A stretch of DNA of 64,000 nt, taken from positions 9,225,001 to 9,289,000 of the forward strand of contig NZ_WSRO01000002.1 of NCBI RefSeq assembly GCF_009769735.1, written 5' to 3'. The notes beneath the pieces are model-generated. The model was not told where the DNA came from. It did no database searches and was given only the letters and a program-made list of their open reading frames with translations. Position numbers and translations under genes: made by a program. This DNA comes from Streptomyces sp. BA2. Its GTDB lineage: Bacteria > Actinomycetota > Actinomycetes > Streptomycetales > Streptomycetaceae. How positions within the stretch are numbered: the first letter of the stretch is position 1; every line of letters begins with the position of its first letter. Of the stretch, positions 34,385-43,372 are shown piece by piece.

Positions 34385-35167
34385 ATGACTGACGACAAGC
34401 CGGTAGCGCTGGTGACAGGTTCCGCACGGGGAATCGGGCGGGCAGCCGTTCTGGCGCTCGCCGCGGCCGGATACGACGTGGTGGTGAACTACGCCTCTAG
34501 TGACGAGGCGGCCAAAGAGACCGCCACCCTTGCTGAGAAGGCCGGGGCCGCGGCCCTGGTCTGCCGCGCCGATGTGGCCGACGAGAGCGCGGTGCTCGCC
34601 ATGATGGAGGAGATCCGCAACCGGTTCGGCCGCCTGGATGTGCTGGTCAACAACGCGGGCACCACGGCCCGTACCCCGCCCGCTGACCTGGATGGGCTCG
34701 ACATGGCCGAGTGGGACCGGGTCTTCGCGGTCAATGTGCGCGGCCTCTTCCAAGTGACCCGCGCCTGCGTGCCGTTGCTCAAGGACGCTGCCGGGAAGCG
34801 TCCGGGCCGCACGGCCGTGGTGAACCTGGCCAGCATCGTGGGACTGCGTCCGGGACCGCAGCCGTTCCCGTACGCCGCTTCCAAGGCGGCGGTGGTGAAC
34901 CTGACCAAGACCCTCGCCGGGCGTCTGGGCCCGGAGGGCATACGGGTCAACGCCGTGGCCCCCGGCTGGATGGTGGGGGAGTGGATGGAGGACCAGCTGG
35001 GAGACAACTACGAACGGCTGATGGAACGGCGGGGCCGGCACACCCCGATGCGGCGGTGCGTCACACCGGAGGAAGTGGCCCAGAGCATCCTCGCGCTGAT
35101 CGACTCCAACCCCTTTGTGACCGGCGAGATCGTCGTCATCGACGGCGGCTTCAGCGCGACAACCTGA
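34385..35167 (+). CDS. SDR oxidoreductase (FabG-like 3-hydroxyacyl dehydrogenase)
   Basis: About 260 residues. NAD(P)-binding ALVTGSARGIGRAAVLAL; NNAG motif VLVNNAGTTAR; catalytic Ser in NLASIVGLRPG and YAASKAAVVNLTK (YxxxK); C-terminal GEIVVIDGGFS. The ATG at 34385 is preferred over the one at 34379 because GAAGGGA would be only one base from the latter. In this operon it would oxidise the 3-hydroxyacyl-CoA formed by the hydratase. Confidence 0.92.
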   Translation: MTDDKPVALVTGSARGIGRAAVLALAAAGYDVVVNYASSDEAAKETATLAEKAGAAALVCRADVADESAVLAMMEEIRNRFGRLDVLVNNAGTTARTPPADLDGLDMAEWDRVFAVNVRGLFQVTRACVPLLKDAAGKRPGRTAVVNLASIVGLRPGPQPFPYAASKAAVVNLTKTLAGRLGPEGIRVNAVAPGWMVGEWMEDQLGDNYERLMERRGRHTPMRRCVTPEEVAQSILALIDSNPFVTGEIVVIDGGFSATT

Positions 35168-35211
35168 GTGCAGAGACGACCTCAGTGCAGAGACGACCAG
35201 AGTGCAGGAGG
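35167..35211. repeat. 17-bp tandem repeat carrying the ligase ribosome site
   Basis: Two full copies (AGTGCAGAGACGACCTC, AGTGCAGAGACGACCAG) and a third partial copy, AGTGCAGGAGG, whose altered end forms the AGGAGG ribosome site of the next gene. Confidence 0.85.
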
Positions 35212-35216
35212 ACACC

Positions 35217-36920
35217 GTGACCCTGGATGGAATCGTTCCCTTCCCGCCCGAGTACGTCGAGCGCTACCGCGCGAAGGGCTACTGGGAGGACCGCACACTG
35301 CGCGACGTGTTCGCGCAAGCATGCACGGAGTACGCCGATCGCGTGGCCCTGCACCACGACGGCGCCGATATGACCTATGGCGAACTGGAGGAGCGCGCCG
35401 CGCGAGCGGCCCGGGGCTTGTGGGCGCTGGGCCTGCGTCCGCTGGACCGGGTGGTGCTGCAACTGCCGAACACTGCCGACTTCGCCGTGACCCATCTCGG
35501 ATTGCAGAAGATCGGCGTCATCCCCATCATGGCTCTCCCGGCGCACCGCTACCGGGAGTTGGAGCAGTTCGCGCGGCTGTCGGACGCCGTCGCCGCGATC
35601 ACTCCGGACCGGTCCAAGGACGCCGATCACCGTGAGATCGTCGCCCGGGTGCGCGCCACGGCGCCGTCCCTGCGTCTGCACATCGTCTCCGGTGACCCGG
35701 GGCAGGACGCCACGGCGCTGAGCGCCGTCCTGGCAGGCGGCGCGGGCGCGGAGGGCGATGTGGACCTGGCGGCCGTCGAGGTCGACCCCATGGAGGCGGC
35801 GCTCTTCCAGCTCTCCGGCGGTACCACCGGCGTCCCGAAGCTGATTCCGCGCCTGCACAACGACTACGTCTTCAACACCAAGAACGCCATGTCGGTGTGC
35901 GACATCCGGCCGGACGACTGCCTGCTGAACGTCCTGCCGATCTCGCACAACCTGCCGCTGGCCTGCCCCGGCCTGCACGGTTTCCTGCTCGCCGGGGCCC
36001 GCACGGTGCTGCACCCCACCACGCGCGGCGCCCAGGTGTTCCCGCTGATCGAGAAACACCGGGTGACCCACATCCATGTGGTGCCCGCGCTGCTGATCAA
36101 GTGGCTGAACGATCCGCTGATCCACGAGTACGACCTGTCGTCGGTCCGCGTGATCCAGAGCGGCGGGCAGCGGCTCCAGCCCGAAACCCGCGCGCTGGCC
36201 CAGCGGATGCTGCCGGGCTGCCGTATCCAGGAGAACTTCGGCATGGCCGAAGGACTGCTGACCTTCGTACGGCTCGACGACCCCGAAGAGGTGCGGATGG
36301 AGACCGTCGGCCGCCCCGTCTGCCCGGACGACGAAGTGCTGCTCCTGGACGAGAACGGCCAGGAGGTGCCCGACGGCGAAGTCGGGGAACTGGCCGCGCG
36401 CGGCCCCTACACCCTGCGCGGCTACTTCCGCGCCCCCGAGCACAACGCCCGCGCCTTCACCCCGGACGGCTTCTATCTGTCGGGGGACCTGATGCGCCGA
36501 CATCCCTCGGGCAACTACGTCGTCGCCGGCCGGCGCAAGGACCTCATCAACCGCGGCGGGGAGAAGATCAGCGCCGAAGAGATCGAGAACCTCCTCATCG
36601 GGCACCCGGCGATCGTCAACGTGGCCTGCATTCCGGTGAACGACCCCGTACTGGGCGAGCGCATGTGCGCCTGCGTGGTCCCCCGCGAAGGAGTGGCGCC
36701 ACCCACCCTGCACCAGCTGACCGAGTTCCTGTCCCGGCACGAGATCGCCAAGTTCAAACTCCCCGAGCGACTGGAGATCATGCCGAGCCTGCCCCTGTCG
36801 CACGTCGGGAAGGTCTCCAAGAAGGACCTGGTCGCCCGCTTCGCCGACGACGCGCCGTCCGCAGTCGATGCGCCGTCCGCCGACGACGCGCCGTCCGCCA
36901 CCCCCGGCGGTGACGCATGA
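35217..36920 (+). CDS. AMP-forming aryl-acid ligase (DHB/salicylate-AMP ligase-like)
   Basis: 567 residues. Start at the GTG 35217, five bases after AGGAGG; an in-frame GTG at 35202 is less likely. Begins TLDGIVPFPPEYVERYRAKG, as EntE/DhbE enzymes do. Adenylation core: LFQLSGGTTGVPKLIPR (P-loop), RLHNDYVFNTKNA, ENFGMAEG, YLSGDLM, GRRKDLINRGGEKISAEEIE and C-terminal LSHVGKVSKKDLV with the catalytic Lys. The His-Asn aryl-pocket motif suggests an aromatic acid substrate. The end has an odd repeated DAPSA tail. In a catabolic operon it probably makes the aryl- or arylpropenoyl-CoA. Confidence 0.9.
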   Translation: MTLDGIVPFPPEYVERYRAKGYWEDRTLRDVFAQACTEYADRVALHHDGADMTYGELEERAARAARGLWALGLRPLDRVVLQLPNTADFAVTHLGLQKIGVIPIMALPAHRYRELEQFARLSDAVAAITPDRSKDADHREIVARVRATAPSLRLHIVSGDPGQDATALSAVLAGGAGAEGDVDLAAVEVDPMEAALFQLSGGTTGVPKLIPRLHNDYVFNTKNAMSVCDIRPDDCLLNVLPISHNLPLACPGLHGFLLAGARTVLHPTTRGAQVFPLIEKHRVTHIHVVPALLIKWLNDPLIHEYDLSSVRVIQSGGQRLQPETRALAQRMLPGCRIQENFGMAEGLLTFVRLDDPEEVRMETVGRPVCPDDEVLLLDENGQEVPDGEVGELAARGPYTLRGYFRAPEHNARAFTPDGFYLSGDLMRRHPSGNYVVAGRRKDLINRGGEKISAEEIENLLIGHPAIVNVACIPVNDPVLGERMCACVVPREGVAPPTLHQLTEFLSRHEIAKFKLPERLEIMPSLPLSHVGKVSKKDLVARFADDAPSAVDAPSADDAPSATPGGDA

Positions 36921-37678
36921 GCGGCCTGCTGCGCATCGAGCGCGCAGGGGGCACCGCCACGCTCACGCTTGACGACCCGGACCGCCGCAACGTCCTGTCC
37001 GGCCCGCTCGTCGCCGAACTCCTCTCGGCATTCGACGAGTTGGAGGCAGACCCCGCCATCACCTCAATCGTCCTCACCGGGGCGGGCACGGCCTTTTGCG
37101 CCGGAGCCGACCTCACCGACCTCCTGGCGGCATCCGAGGGCGACACCGCGGGAGTCGAGACCGTCTACGAGTCCTTCCTGCGGGTAGCCCGGTCTCCTCT
37201 GCCGACCATCGCCGCCGTCAACGGCCCGGCGGTCGGCGCCGGCCTCAATCTCGCGCTGGCCTGCGACGTGCGGGTGGCCGCCGAATCGGCGTGGTTCGAC
37301 ACCCGCTTCCTCAAGCTCGGCCTGCACCCCGGCGGCGGTCACACCTGGATGCTGCACCGCCTGGTCGGAGCGCAGACGGCCGCCGCCATGGTGCTCTTCG
37401 GTGAACGCCTGGACGGCGCCGCCGCAACCACCGCCGGACTGGCCTACCGATGCGTCCCCGACCCGGACCTGCTTGCCGTGGCCCACGCCCTGGCCGCCAG
37501 AGCGGACGCTGTCGAACCGGAGCTTGTCCGCCGTACGAAGCGATCGCTGCGGCGCGCGGGCGACGGGCGGGAGCACGACCAGGTGGTGGAAGAGGAAACG
37601 CGGGAGCAACTCTGGTCGCTTTCCCTGCCCGGCACCGCGGAGCGCCTGCGCGAACTCCGGAAGAACCCCAGAGGCTGA
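36917..37678 (+). CDS. Enoyl-CoA hydratase/isomerase family
   Basis: 253 residues. Crotonase fold: GAGTAFCAGADLTDLL (first oxyanion-hole strand), AAVNGPAVGAGLNLALACDV with the second oxyanion Gly, and GLHPGGGHTWMLHRLVG; the position of the first catalytic Glu is occupied by His/Pro in this segment, so the reaction (hydration or side-chain cleavage) is uncertain. It overlaps the ligase gene by 4 bp (ATGA). Confidence 0.9.
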   Translation: MSGLLRIERAGGTATLTLDDPDRRNVLSGPLVAELLSAFDELEADPAITSIVLTGAGTAFCAGADLTDLLAASEGDTAGVETVYESFLRVARSPLPTIAAVNGPAVGAGLNLALACDVRVAAESAWFDTRFLKLGLHPGGGHTWMLHRLVGAQTAAAMVLFGERLDGAAATTAGLAYRCVPDPDLLAVAHALAARADAVEPELVRRTKRSLRRAGDGREHDQVVEEETREQLWSLSLPGTAERLRELRKNPRG

Positions 37679-37711
37679 CCGTCCCTCCCGCCCGAACAAA
37701 GGAGTTCACGT

Positions 37712-38866
37712 ATGCGGTCCGTCGTGATCGCCTCCCTGGTCCGCACCCCTATCGGCCGGGCCGTCAAAGGATCGCTGCGCGACATGCGGCCCGACGACCT
37801 GGCGGCCGGTGTCATCGGCCGCGCCGTCGCGGATTCCGGCCTGGCGCCCGACCGGTCGGACCTGCTGGACGACCATGTGCTCGGCACCGGCTACCCCGAA
37901 GGGCGCCAGGGCTCCAACCTGGCCAGACGGGCGAGCCTGCTCGCCGGCCTGAGTCCAGCACTGCCCGGTGCCACCGTGACCCGGTTCTGCGCCTCCAGCA
38001 TGCAGGCGGCCCGGATCGCCACACACGCGATCTGGTCCGGCGAGGCCCAGGCATACCTGGTCTCCGGAGTCGAGTCCGTCAGCCAGGTGGGACGCACCCT
38101 CAAGGAGGAGGACAAACACCCCGAGCTGTCCTCCAGCGACCGGGTCACCGATGTCTACGTGCCGATGGGTATCACCGCCGAGAACGTGGCCGAGCGGTGG
38201 GCCATCTCCCGCGAGGACATGGACGCCTTCGCCGCGGATAGCCACCGGCGGGCGGTGGCCGCCACCCGGGCCGGGTTCTTCGCCCGCGAAATCCTTCCCG
38301 TCCACACCCCGCAAGGACTCGTCACGGCCGACGACGGGCCACGCCCGGACACCGGCAGGGAACAACTGGCAGCACTGCCACCGGCCTTCCGGCCCGGCGG
38401 CACAGTGACCGCGGGGAACTCCTGTTCCCTCAACGACGGCGCCATAGCAGCCGTACTCGTCGACGAACAGCTCGCGGAACGCCAGGGGCTGCCCGTACGG
38501 GCGCGCATCCTCGGCACGGCGGTGAGCGGCGTCGATCCGGCGGTGATGGGGGTGGGCCCGATCGAGGCGGTCCGCCGTCTCCTCGACCGGGCCGGGCTGA
38601 GCATCGAGGAGGTGGACATCGTCGAACTGAACGAGGCGTTCGCCTCCCAGGTCCTGGCCGTCAGCCGGGACCTCGGCATCGACCTGGATGAGCAACTCAA
38701 TCCCTATGGAGGCGCCCTGGCCCTGGGACACCCCTTCGGCATGACCGGACTACGGCTCATCGGAACCCTGCTCAACGGGCTTGAGACGACCGGCGGGCGC
38801 CTGGGCATCGCCGCCCTGTGCGTGGGCGGCGGCCAGGGCATGGCCGTATTGCTCGAACGGGTCTGA
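37712..38866 (+). CDS. Thiolase (acetyl-CoA acyltransferase)
   Basis: 384 residues. Nucleophile Cys in TRFCASSMQAARIA near residue 94; NEAFA; GHPFGMTGLR (His) and the final CVGGGQGMAV (second Cys). It would cleave the 3-ketoacyl-CoA to acetyl-CoA and the shortened acyl-CoA. Last gene of the operon, convergent with a TetR gene. With the ligase, hydratase and SDR it completes a beta-oxidation cycle. Confidence 0.93.
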   Translation: MRSVVIASLVRTPIGRAVKGSLRDMRPDDLAAGVIGRAVADSGLAPDRSDLLDDHVLGTGYPEGRQGSNLARRASLLAGLSPALPGATVTRFCASSMQAARIATHAIWSGEAQAYLVSGVESVSQVGRTLKEEDKHPELSSSDRVTDVYVPMGITAENVAERWAISREDMDAFAADSHRRAVAATRAGFFAREILPVHTPQGLVTADDGPRPDTGREQLAALPPAFRPGGTVTAGNSCSLNDGAIAAVLVDEQLAERQGLPVRARILGTAVSGVDPAVMGVGPIEAVRRLLDRAGLSIEEVDIVELNEAFASQVLAVSRDLGIDLDEQLNPYGGALALGHPFGMTGLRLIGTLLNGLETTGGRLGIAALCVGGGQGMAVLLERV

Positions 38867-38920
38867 GAACAGCTCACGTCCGAAGGCGGCCCCCGCCCCA
38901 GCCGGAGACCTGCACGGGCG

Positions 38921-39544
38921 TTACAGCCCTTTGCCGTCGGCCGCGATGCTGCTCATCAAGCGGTTCAGGTGGGAGCGCATCACGGCGATCAAGTCGAAGG
39001 AGCGCCCGGAAGCCAGCCACTGGAGCCGTAGCCCGGCGTCGAGCGCGGCGCACTCGCGAGCGATGTTCTCGTGTTCGAGCCCGCCCTTGAGTTCACCCGA
39101 CTCGGCGCCGGCACGCAGACGGTCCGCGAGTTCGCGTACGCCCTTTTCCTGCCATTGGGAGAAGAAGTCGTGGGCGGGATGGTCGGGAGCGGTGGCCTCG
39201 GCGCCCACGACGACGGCGAGTTCCAGCATCCCCGGCATGTTCAGCGACTCGGCAGCGTCGTCCAGATGGCAGCGGAAGGCGTCCCGCACCGAGTCGGACA
39301 CGCGGACCCACTGCTCGTCGAGCTGCTCGTGCCAGTACTGCACCACGGCCAGCAGCAGTTGCTGCTTGTCGCGGAAGTGGTGAAGCAGCCCGGCATCGGT
39401 GATCCCGGCATCGCGGGCAATGCCGGCCAGCGAGGTCTTGCGGTAACCGTCCTTGCCGAAGCGCAGCAGTGCGGCCTCAAGGATCTGGTTGCGCCTGGCC
39501 ATCCCTGCTGCGTAGCCGCCGCGCGGCCCCCGTGGTGTCCCCAT
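38921..39544 (-). CDS. TetR family regulator
   Basis: 207 residues from the ATG at 39544. HTH: RRNQILEAALLRFGKDGYRK and IARDAGITDAGLLHHFRDKQ. C-terminal all-helical ligand domain. Convergent with the thiolase and divergent from a MarR gene. The target is unknown; the thiolase operon is possible. Confidence 0.88.
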   Translation of the reverse strand: MGTPRGPRGGYAAGMARRNQILEAALLRFGKDGYRKTSLAGIARDAGITDAGLLHHFRDKQQLLLAVVQYWHEQLDEQWVRVSDSVRDAFRCHLDDAAESLNMPGMLELAVVVGAEATAPDHPAHDFFSQWQEKGVRELADRLRAGAESGELKGGLEHENIARECAALDAGLRLQWLASGRSFDLIAVMRSHLNRLMSSIAADGKGL

Positions 39545-39636
39545 GGGCCCAACCGTACCGAGAGCCGTTGAGCGCGTACCGGTCAGCGGCTCCGCAGCCC
39601 TGGAAGGGGGCGATGCTCCGCAACGAAGACAGTAGG

Positions 39637-39648
39637 TATGTTGACATA
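39637..39648. promoter_or_regulatory. MarR operator candidate
   Basis: TATGTTGACATA, 5-bp arms TATGT / ACATA, lying 29 bp before the MarR start amid AT-rich promoter sequence (AGGTATG...ATAGGTATAG). Confidence 0.5.
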
Positions 39649-39676
39649 GGTATAGGGGCATCCTTATGATTCCTGC

Positions 39677-40150
39677 ATGCCCACCCCCAGCGCGTCCGAG
39701 CAGGACACCCGTCGCATCGCCTCCGGGCTCGCGGCTGTCTCGCCCGCGCTGCACCGGGCGCTCGACCGGCGTCTTGCCCAGGACTTTCCGCACCCCAAGC
39801 TGCCCGAAGGCCAGCTGGCACTGTTGCGTCTGGTCGGGGAGCGTGACGGCATCACCGTGCGCAAGGCCGCCGACACCCTCCTCATGAAGCCGAACAACAT
39901 GAGCGCGCTGGTTACCCAGCTGGCCGGCCTGGAGCTGCTGGAACGCAGGCAGGACGGGGACGACAAGCGGGTCGCGCACCTGCACCTCACGGCCGAGGCC
40001 CGAGACCGGATCGCCATGGTCGGGGACCTCATGGACGGGTACGTCCTCGAGGCGCTGCACACCCTCACCGAGGGGGAGCGCGGCGCCATCGGCTCCGCCC
40101 TCGGCGCGCTCCAGACGCTGACGCAGCACATTCACCCCGCCGCCGACTGA
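39677..40150 (+). CDS. MarR family regulator
   Basis: 157 residues. Winged HTH: LALLRLVGERDGITVRKAAD, MKPNNMSALVTQLAGLELLE, RRQDGDDKRVAHLHLTAEAR (wing). It precedes an EmrB-type efflux gene by 94 bp and probably represses both, releasing on binding a phenolic or drug ligand. Confidence 0.92.
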   Translation: MPTPSASEQDTRRIASGLAAVSPALHRALDRRLAQDFPHPKLPEGQLALLRLVGERDGITVRKAADTLLMKPNNMSALVTQLAGLELLERRQDGDDKRVAHLHLTAEARDRIAMVGDLMDGYVLEALHTLTEGERGAIGSALGALQTLTQHIHPAAD

Positions 40151-40244
40151 CGGCGTTCGCGCGATCAGTCGCGTCTCCGTAACCGCATGCCCCGCCTTTT
40201 CGCGGCCGCATGCCCTCATCTCTTCCAGGAAGCAAGGCACTTCC

Positions 40245-41834
40245 ATGCCCTCCACCGTCGTGGATCACTCACCCACGCCCGCACACACTCCACCGGCAGG
40301 CCCGCGCGGCCGCCGCGGCAACCCGTGGCTGACGCTCATCGCGGTCGCCTTCGGCCTGTTCATGGTCGGTCTGGACGGCTCCGTCGTCTCGATCGCCAAC
40401 CCCGAGATCGGCCGCGACCTGAACGCGTCCACCGCCGACCTGCAATGGGTCACCAACTCCTACCTGCTGGCCCTGGCCGCCGCGCTGATCCTCGGCGGCA
40501 AACTCGGCGACCGCTTCGGCCGGCGCACGTACTACATGATCGGCGTGACGGGCTTCACGGCGGCCTCCGTCGCCATCGGCCTCGCGGGCTCAATCGAGGG
40601 CGTCATCGCCTTCCGCGCTCTGCAGGGTCTGTTCGGCGCGCTGCTGATGCCGAACACGCTCGGCCTGCTGCGCGCGGTGTTCCCGCCGAAGAAGTTCGGG
40701 ATGGCGGTGGGTATCTGGGCGATGGTGTCATCGGTCTCCACGGCGCTCGGCCCCATCGTCGGCGGGTTGCTCGTGGAGCACGTCAGCTGGGAGTCCGTCT
40801 TCTACATCAACGCGCCGATCGGCGTCATCGCGCTCGTCTTCAGCGCACTGGTGCTGCCGCAGAGCAAGAACGCCACCGGCCGGCACCGCTTCGACGTGCC
40901 CGGCGTCATCCTGCTCGCCCTCGGCCTGCTCGTCGTGGTCTTCGGCGTGGTCAAGGGCGAGACGTGGGGCTGGAGCAGTGGCTCGACGCTGGGCACGCTC
41001 GCCGTCGGCATCATGATCCTGCTGGTGTTCGGCTGGTACGAGACGCGTGTGGAGCACCCCTTGCTGCCCATGCGGCTGTTCCGCAACCCCGCGCTGACCA
41101 TCGGCACGATCATCACCGCGGTCAACTTCTTCGTCCTGCTCGGCGTGATCTTCTTCGTGATGCTGTACCTGCAGAACGTGCGGGGCTTCACCCCCGTGGA
41201 GGCCGGGGTGCGCACCCTGCCTCTGAGTCTGGCCTCCGTCGTCGCCTCGCCGCTGGGTGCCAAGCTCACCGAGAAGTTCGGCGCCCGGCTGACCATGCCG
41301 CTCGGCATGGTGCTTCAGGCCGGCGCTTCCTTCGCGATGCTCGGATGGGGTGTGCACTCCTCCTACGCCGCGATGTGGCCGCCGTTCATCGCGCTGGGCC
41401 TGGGCGTCGGTATGGTGATGGCCGCCTCCTCCGACGCGATCGTGGGCAACGCGCCCGTCAAGGACGCCGGCGTGGCGGGCGGCCTGCAGGCCACGGCGCT
41501 CCAGGTCGGCGGGGCGCTCGGCACCTCCGTACTCGTCTCCCTGATCAGCAGCCGGGTCGGCTCCACCCTGACCGGCGAGATGGCCGGAGCCGGCGTGCCC
41601 GCGCCCATGGCCGAGCAGCTGCACGAAGCCAAGGACGCCGTGGCGATGGGCGTCTCGCCGGTCTCGGGAGATGCGCCCGCGCAGCTCAAAGCCGCGGTGA
41701 TCGAGGGCAGCGGCCAGGCATTCATCAACGGCGTCCACACCGCCGCCCTGGTCACCGGCGTGCTGTGCGTGGCCGGTGCCGTCCTCGCCACCGTCGGCGT
41801 ACGACGCAACCCCCAGGCCCCTGGCCCTCACTGA
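40245..41834 (+). CDS. MFS multidrug efflux transporter, DHA2 (EmrB/QacA) family
   Basis: 529 residues and about 14 hydrophobic helices. Motif LDGSVVSIANPEIGRDLNA in TM1, GKLGDRFGRRTYYMIGV (motif A), GALLMPNTLGLLRAVFPPKK and GPIVGGLLVEHVSWESVFYI (motif C, antiporter). It would expel a hydrophobic compound in exchange for protons. Paired with the upstream MarR gene. Confidence 0.93.
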   Translation: MPSTVVDHSPTPAHTPPAGPRGRRGNPWLTLIAVAFGLFMVGLDGSVVSIANPEIGRDLNASTADLQWVTNSYLLALAAALILGGKLGDRFGRRTYYMIGVTGFTAASVAIGLAGSIEGVIAFRALQGLFGALLMPNTLGLLRAVFPPKKFGMAVGIWAMVSSVSTALGPIVGGLLVEHVSWESVFYINAPIGVIALVFSALVLPQSKNATGRHRFDVPGVILLALGLLVVVFGVVKGETWGWSSGSTLGTLAVGIMILLVFGWYETRVEHPLLPMRLFRNPALTIGTIITAVNFFVLLGVIFFVMLYLQNVRGFTPVEAGVRTLPLSLASVVASPLGAKLTEKFGARLTMPLGMVLQAGASFAMLGWGVHSSYAAMWPPFIALGLGVGMVMAASSDAIVGNAPVKDAGVAGGLQATALQVGGALGTSVLVSLISSRVGSTLTGEMAGAGVPAPMAEQLHEAKDAVAMGVSPVSGDAPAQLKAAVIEGSGQAFINGVHTAALVTGVLCVAGAVLATVGVRRNPQAPGPH

Positions 41835-41849
41835 GGCGGGTCAGGCTCG

Positions 41850-42770
41850 GCCCACGGGGAGTTGAAACAGGTCCTCGCCGACGATGAGCCGGCCGGAGTA
41901 GCCGCGCTGCGCCGCCTTCCGCGCCGGTTGGCGTTGTTCCCGGGAACCAGGTGGTTGAGCACCAGGTTCCCGGCTCCGGCCGGCTCCGCTACGTCGCGGC
42001 CCACCTGCTCGATGGTGGTGTGGGCGGCGAGCAGATGTTCCCGCAGCGGATCACCAGGTCGATGAGGTTGTCACTGACGCCGGTGTCACCGGAGAAGACG
42101 ACCGAGCCGTTCGGGGTGTCGAACCGGTAGGCGAAGGCAGGTGCCGCGGGGTGGTGGTCGACCAGTGTGGCCGTCACCCGGACGTCGTCGTCCTCCCACC
42201 GGGAGGGGAGCCCTGAGGCTGGGCGGCTTGCCCTGCGGGTCGATGTCCCAGATGCCGGTCAGGTCGATGTCGTGTACGGAGAACAGGTCGCCCGGGCTGG
42301 TGAAGATGCTGTCGCGTGCCCGGTCGTTGAAGTCGTGGGCGAACGCCTGCCGCAGGTAGCCGGTCATGGCGGAGATCCCGGTGTCGGGTCCTTGGGGTTG
42401 AACACCGGCGGTGCGGGCTTGCCCGCGGGGAGACCGCGGCAGGGTGCCGCGGTCTCCCGGGCCGAACACCTCGATCGCGGGCAGGACGCGCCCCACGTGT
42501 TCATCGGTCCGATCGCGTAGAGAGCGGGCCAGTCGGTGACCGCCCCGTCGACCCAGGCCGGCCCGTCCGCCGTCCCCAGGAGCACCGGCCGGGTCCGGTG
42601 CTCGCCGGCTCCGGGGCGGCGCCGCGCGGATCGCGCGCGTCGGCCGGTTGAGCGACCGCAGCCCCCCAGCAACGTCAGGCGCAGCCGGTGTGCCGCGCCG
42701 GAAGCGTGCGGGACGCCCGGCGCAGGGGCGGCCACGGCGGCGGACGGGGGGAAATCGGTTCGGGCATACG
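41850..42770 (-). pseudogene. MBL-fold metallo-hydrolase, several frameshifts
   Basis: Pieces in different minus-strand frames: LLGTADGPAWVDG, YAIGPMNTW, PAIEVFGPGDRGTLP, GYLRQAFAHDFNDRARDSIF, VTATLVDHHPAAPAFAYRFD, GSVVFSGDTGVSDNLIDLV, then NLVLNHLVPGNNAN. The order matches a ribonuclease-Z-like periplasmic MBL protein, but the HxHxDH region is missing and at least three shifts or deletions are present. Confidence 0.75.
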
Positions 42771-43228
42771 AGGCTCCACAGGGCGGCAACAGGAGGAAGA
42801 CGGCCTCCCCCCCCGACCAGGCCACGCGCCCAGGACACGCAACGCCACGGACCTCGTCGCACCTGCGGGGAAACGGCCCGGAAGGAACGGGCCTCGGCGA
42901 CTGCCACGACTATGGGCGAGGCCGTCGGCGGTGCCTAGCCCCTGTCCCACCGCTCTCTTGGATGAACGTCATTCGGCTGTGGATGAGCCGGGCGAGAACG
43001 CGGACATCCGCGACCTGCTGAGCCGTCCCGTACGGAGTCGGGCCCGCGGACCCACTGTTGGTGAGGTCTCTCGGGCTAACTGCCCAGGCCGAAGCGCAGC
43101 AGCGCGGCCCGCTGGTGTCCCGATGTGCGTCGCCGTACCGAGTGCCGTCATCGGCACCCAGGGGAGCGTCGCTGACGCCTGGTCGGAGGGCGTCTCGACC
43201 CACTAGTCACGTGACGTGTGTCACTCAT
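42771..43228. other. Intergenic stretch with no recognisable gene
   Basis: About 460 bp between the MBL remnant and the operator of the next operon; contains the short palindrome GTCACGTGAC near 43206 and nothing else I can name. Confidence 0.45.
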
Positions 43229-43256
43229 CCAATACCTAGCGTGCACTAAGTATTGG
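43229..43256. promoter_or_regulatory. Operator candidate of the MFS/rhamnosidase operon
   Basis: Inverted repeat CCAATACCTAG / CTAAGTATTGG with a 6-bp spacer, 10 of 11 positions matching, about 115 bp before the MFS start. It fits a TetR- or MarR-type dimer site; no regulator gene is adjacent. Confidence 0.65.
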
Positions 43257-43372
43257 CTTCATCATCAACCGAAAGCGAGGGAACGTTTCGCGCCCATGGC
43301 CAGATGTGAGCCATGGCTGACGGTCTGCCGTTCCACGCCCCCTCCCTCCCTGTTCGCGAAAGGAGCGGCTTG

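Noticed and set aside
35151..36803. Minus-strand frame of 550 codons
   Set aside because: Antisense to the aryl-acid ligase; no recognisable domains.
40187..41887. Alternative plus-strand frame over the EmrB-like gene
   Set aside because: Arg/Pro-rich shadow; the overlapping frame has 14 membrane helices and MFS motifs.
43206..43215. GTCACGTGAC palindrome as an operator
   Set aside because: Short and common in GC-rich DNA; the nearby 28-bp inverted repeat is a far better candidate.
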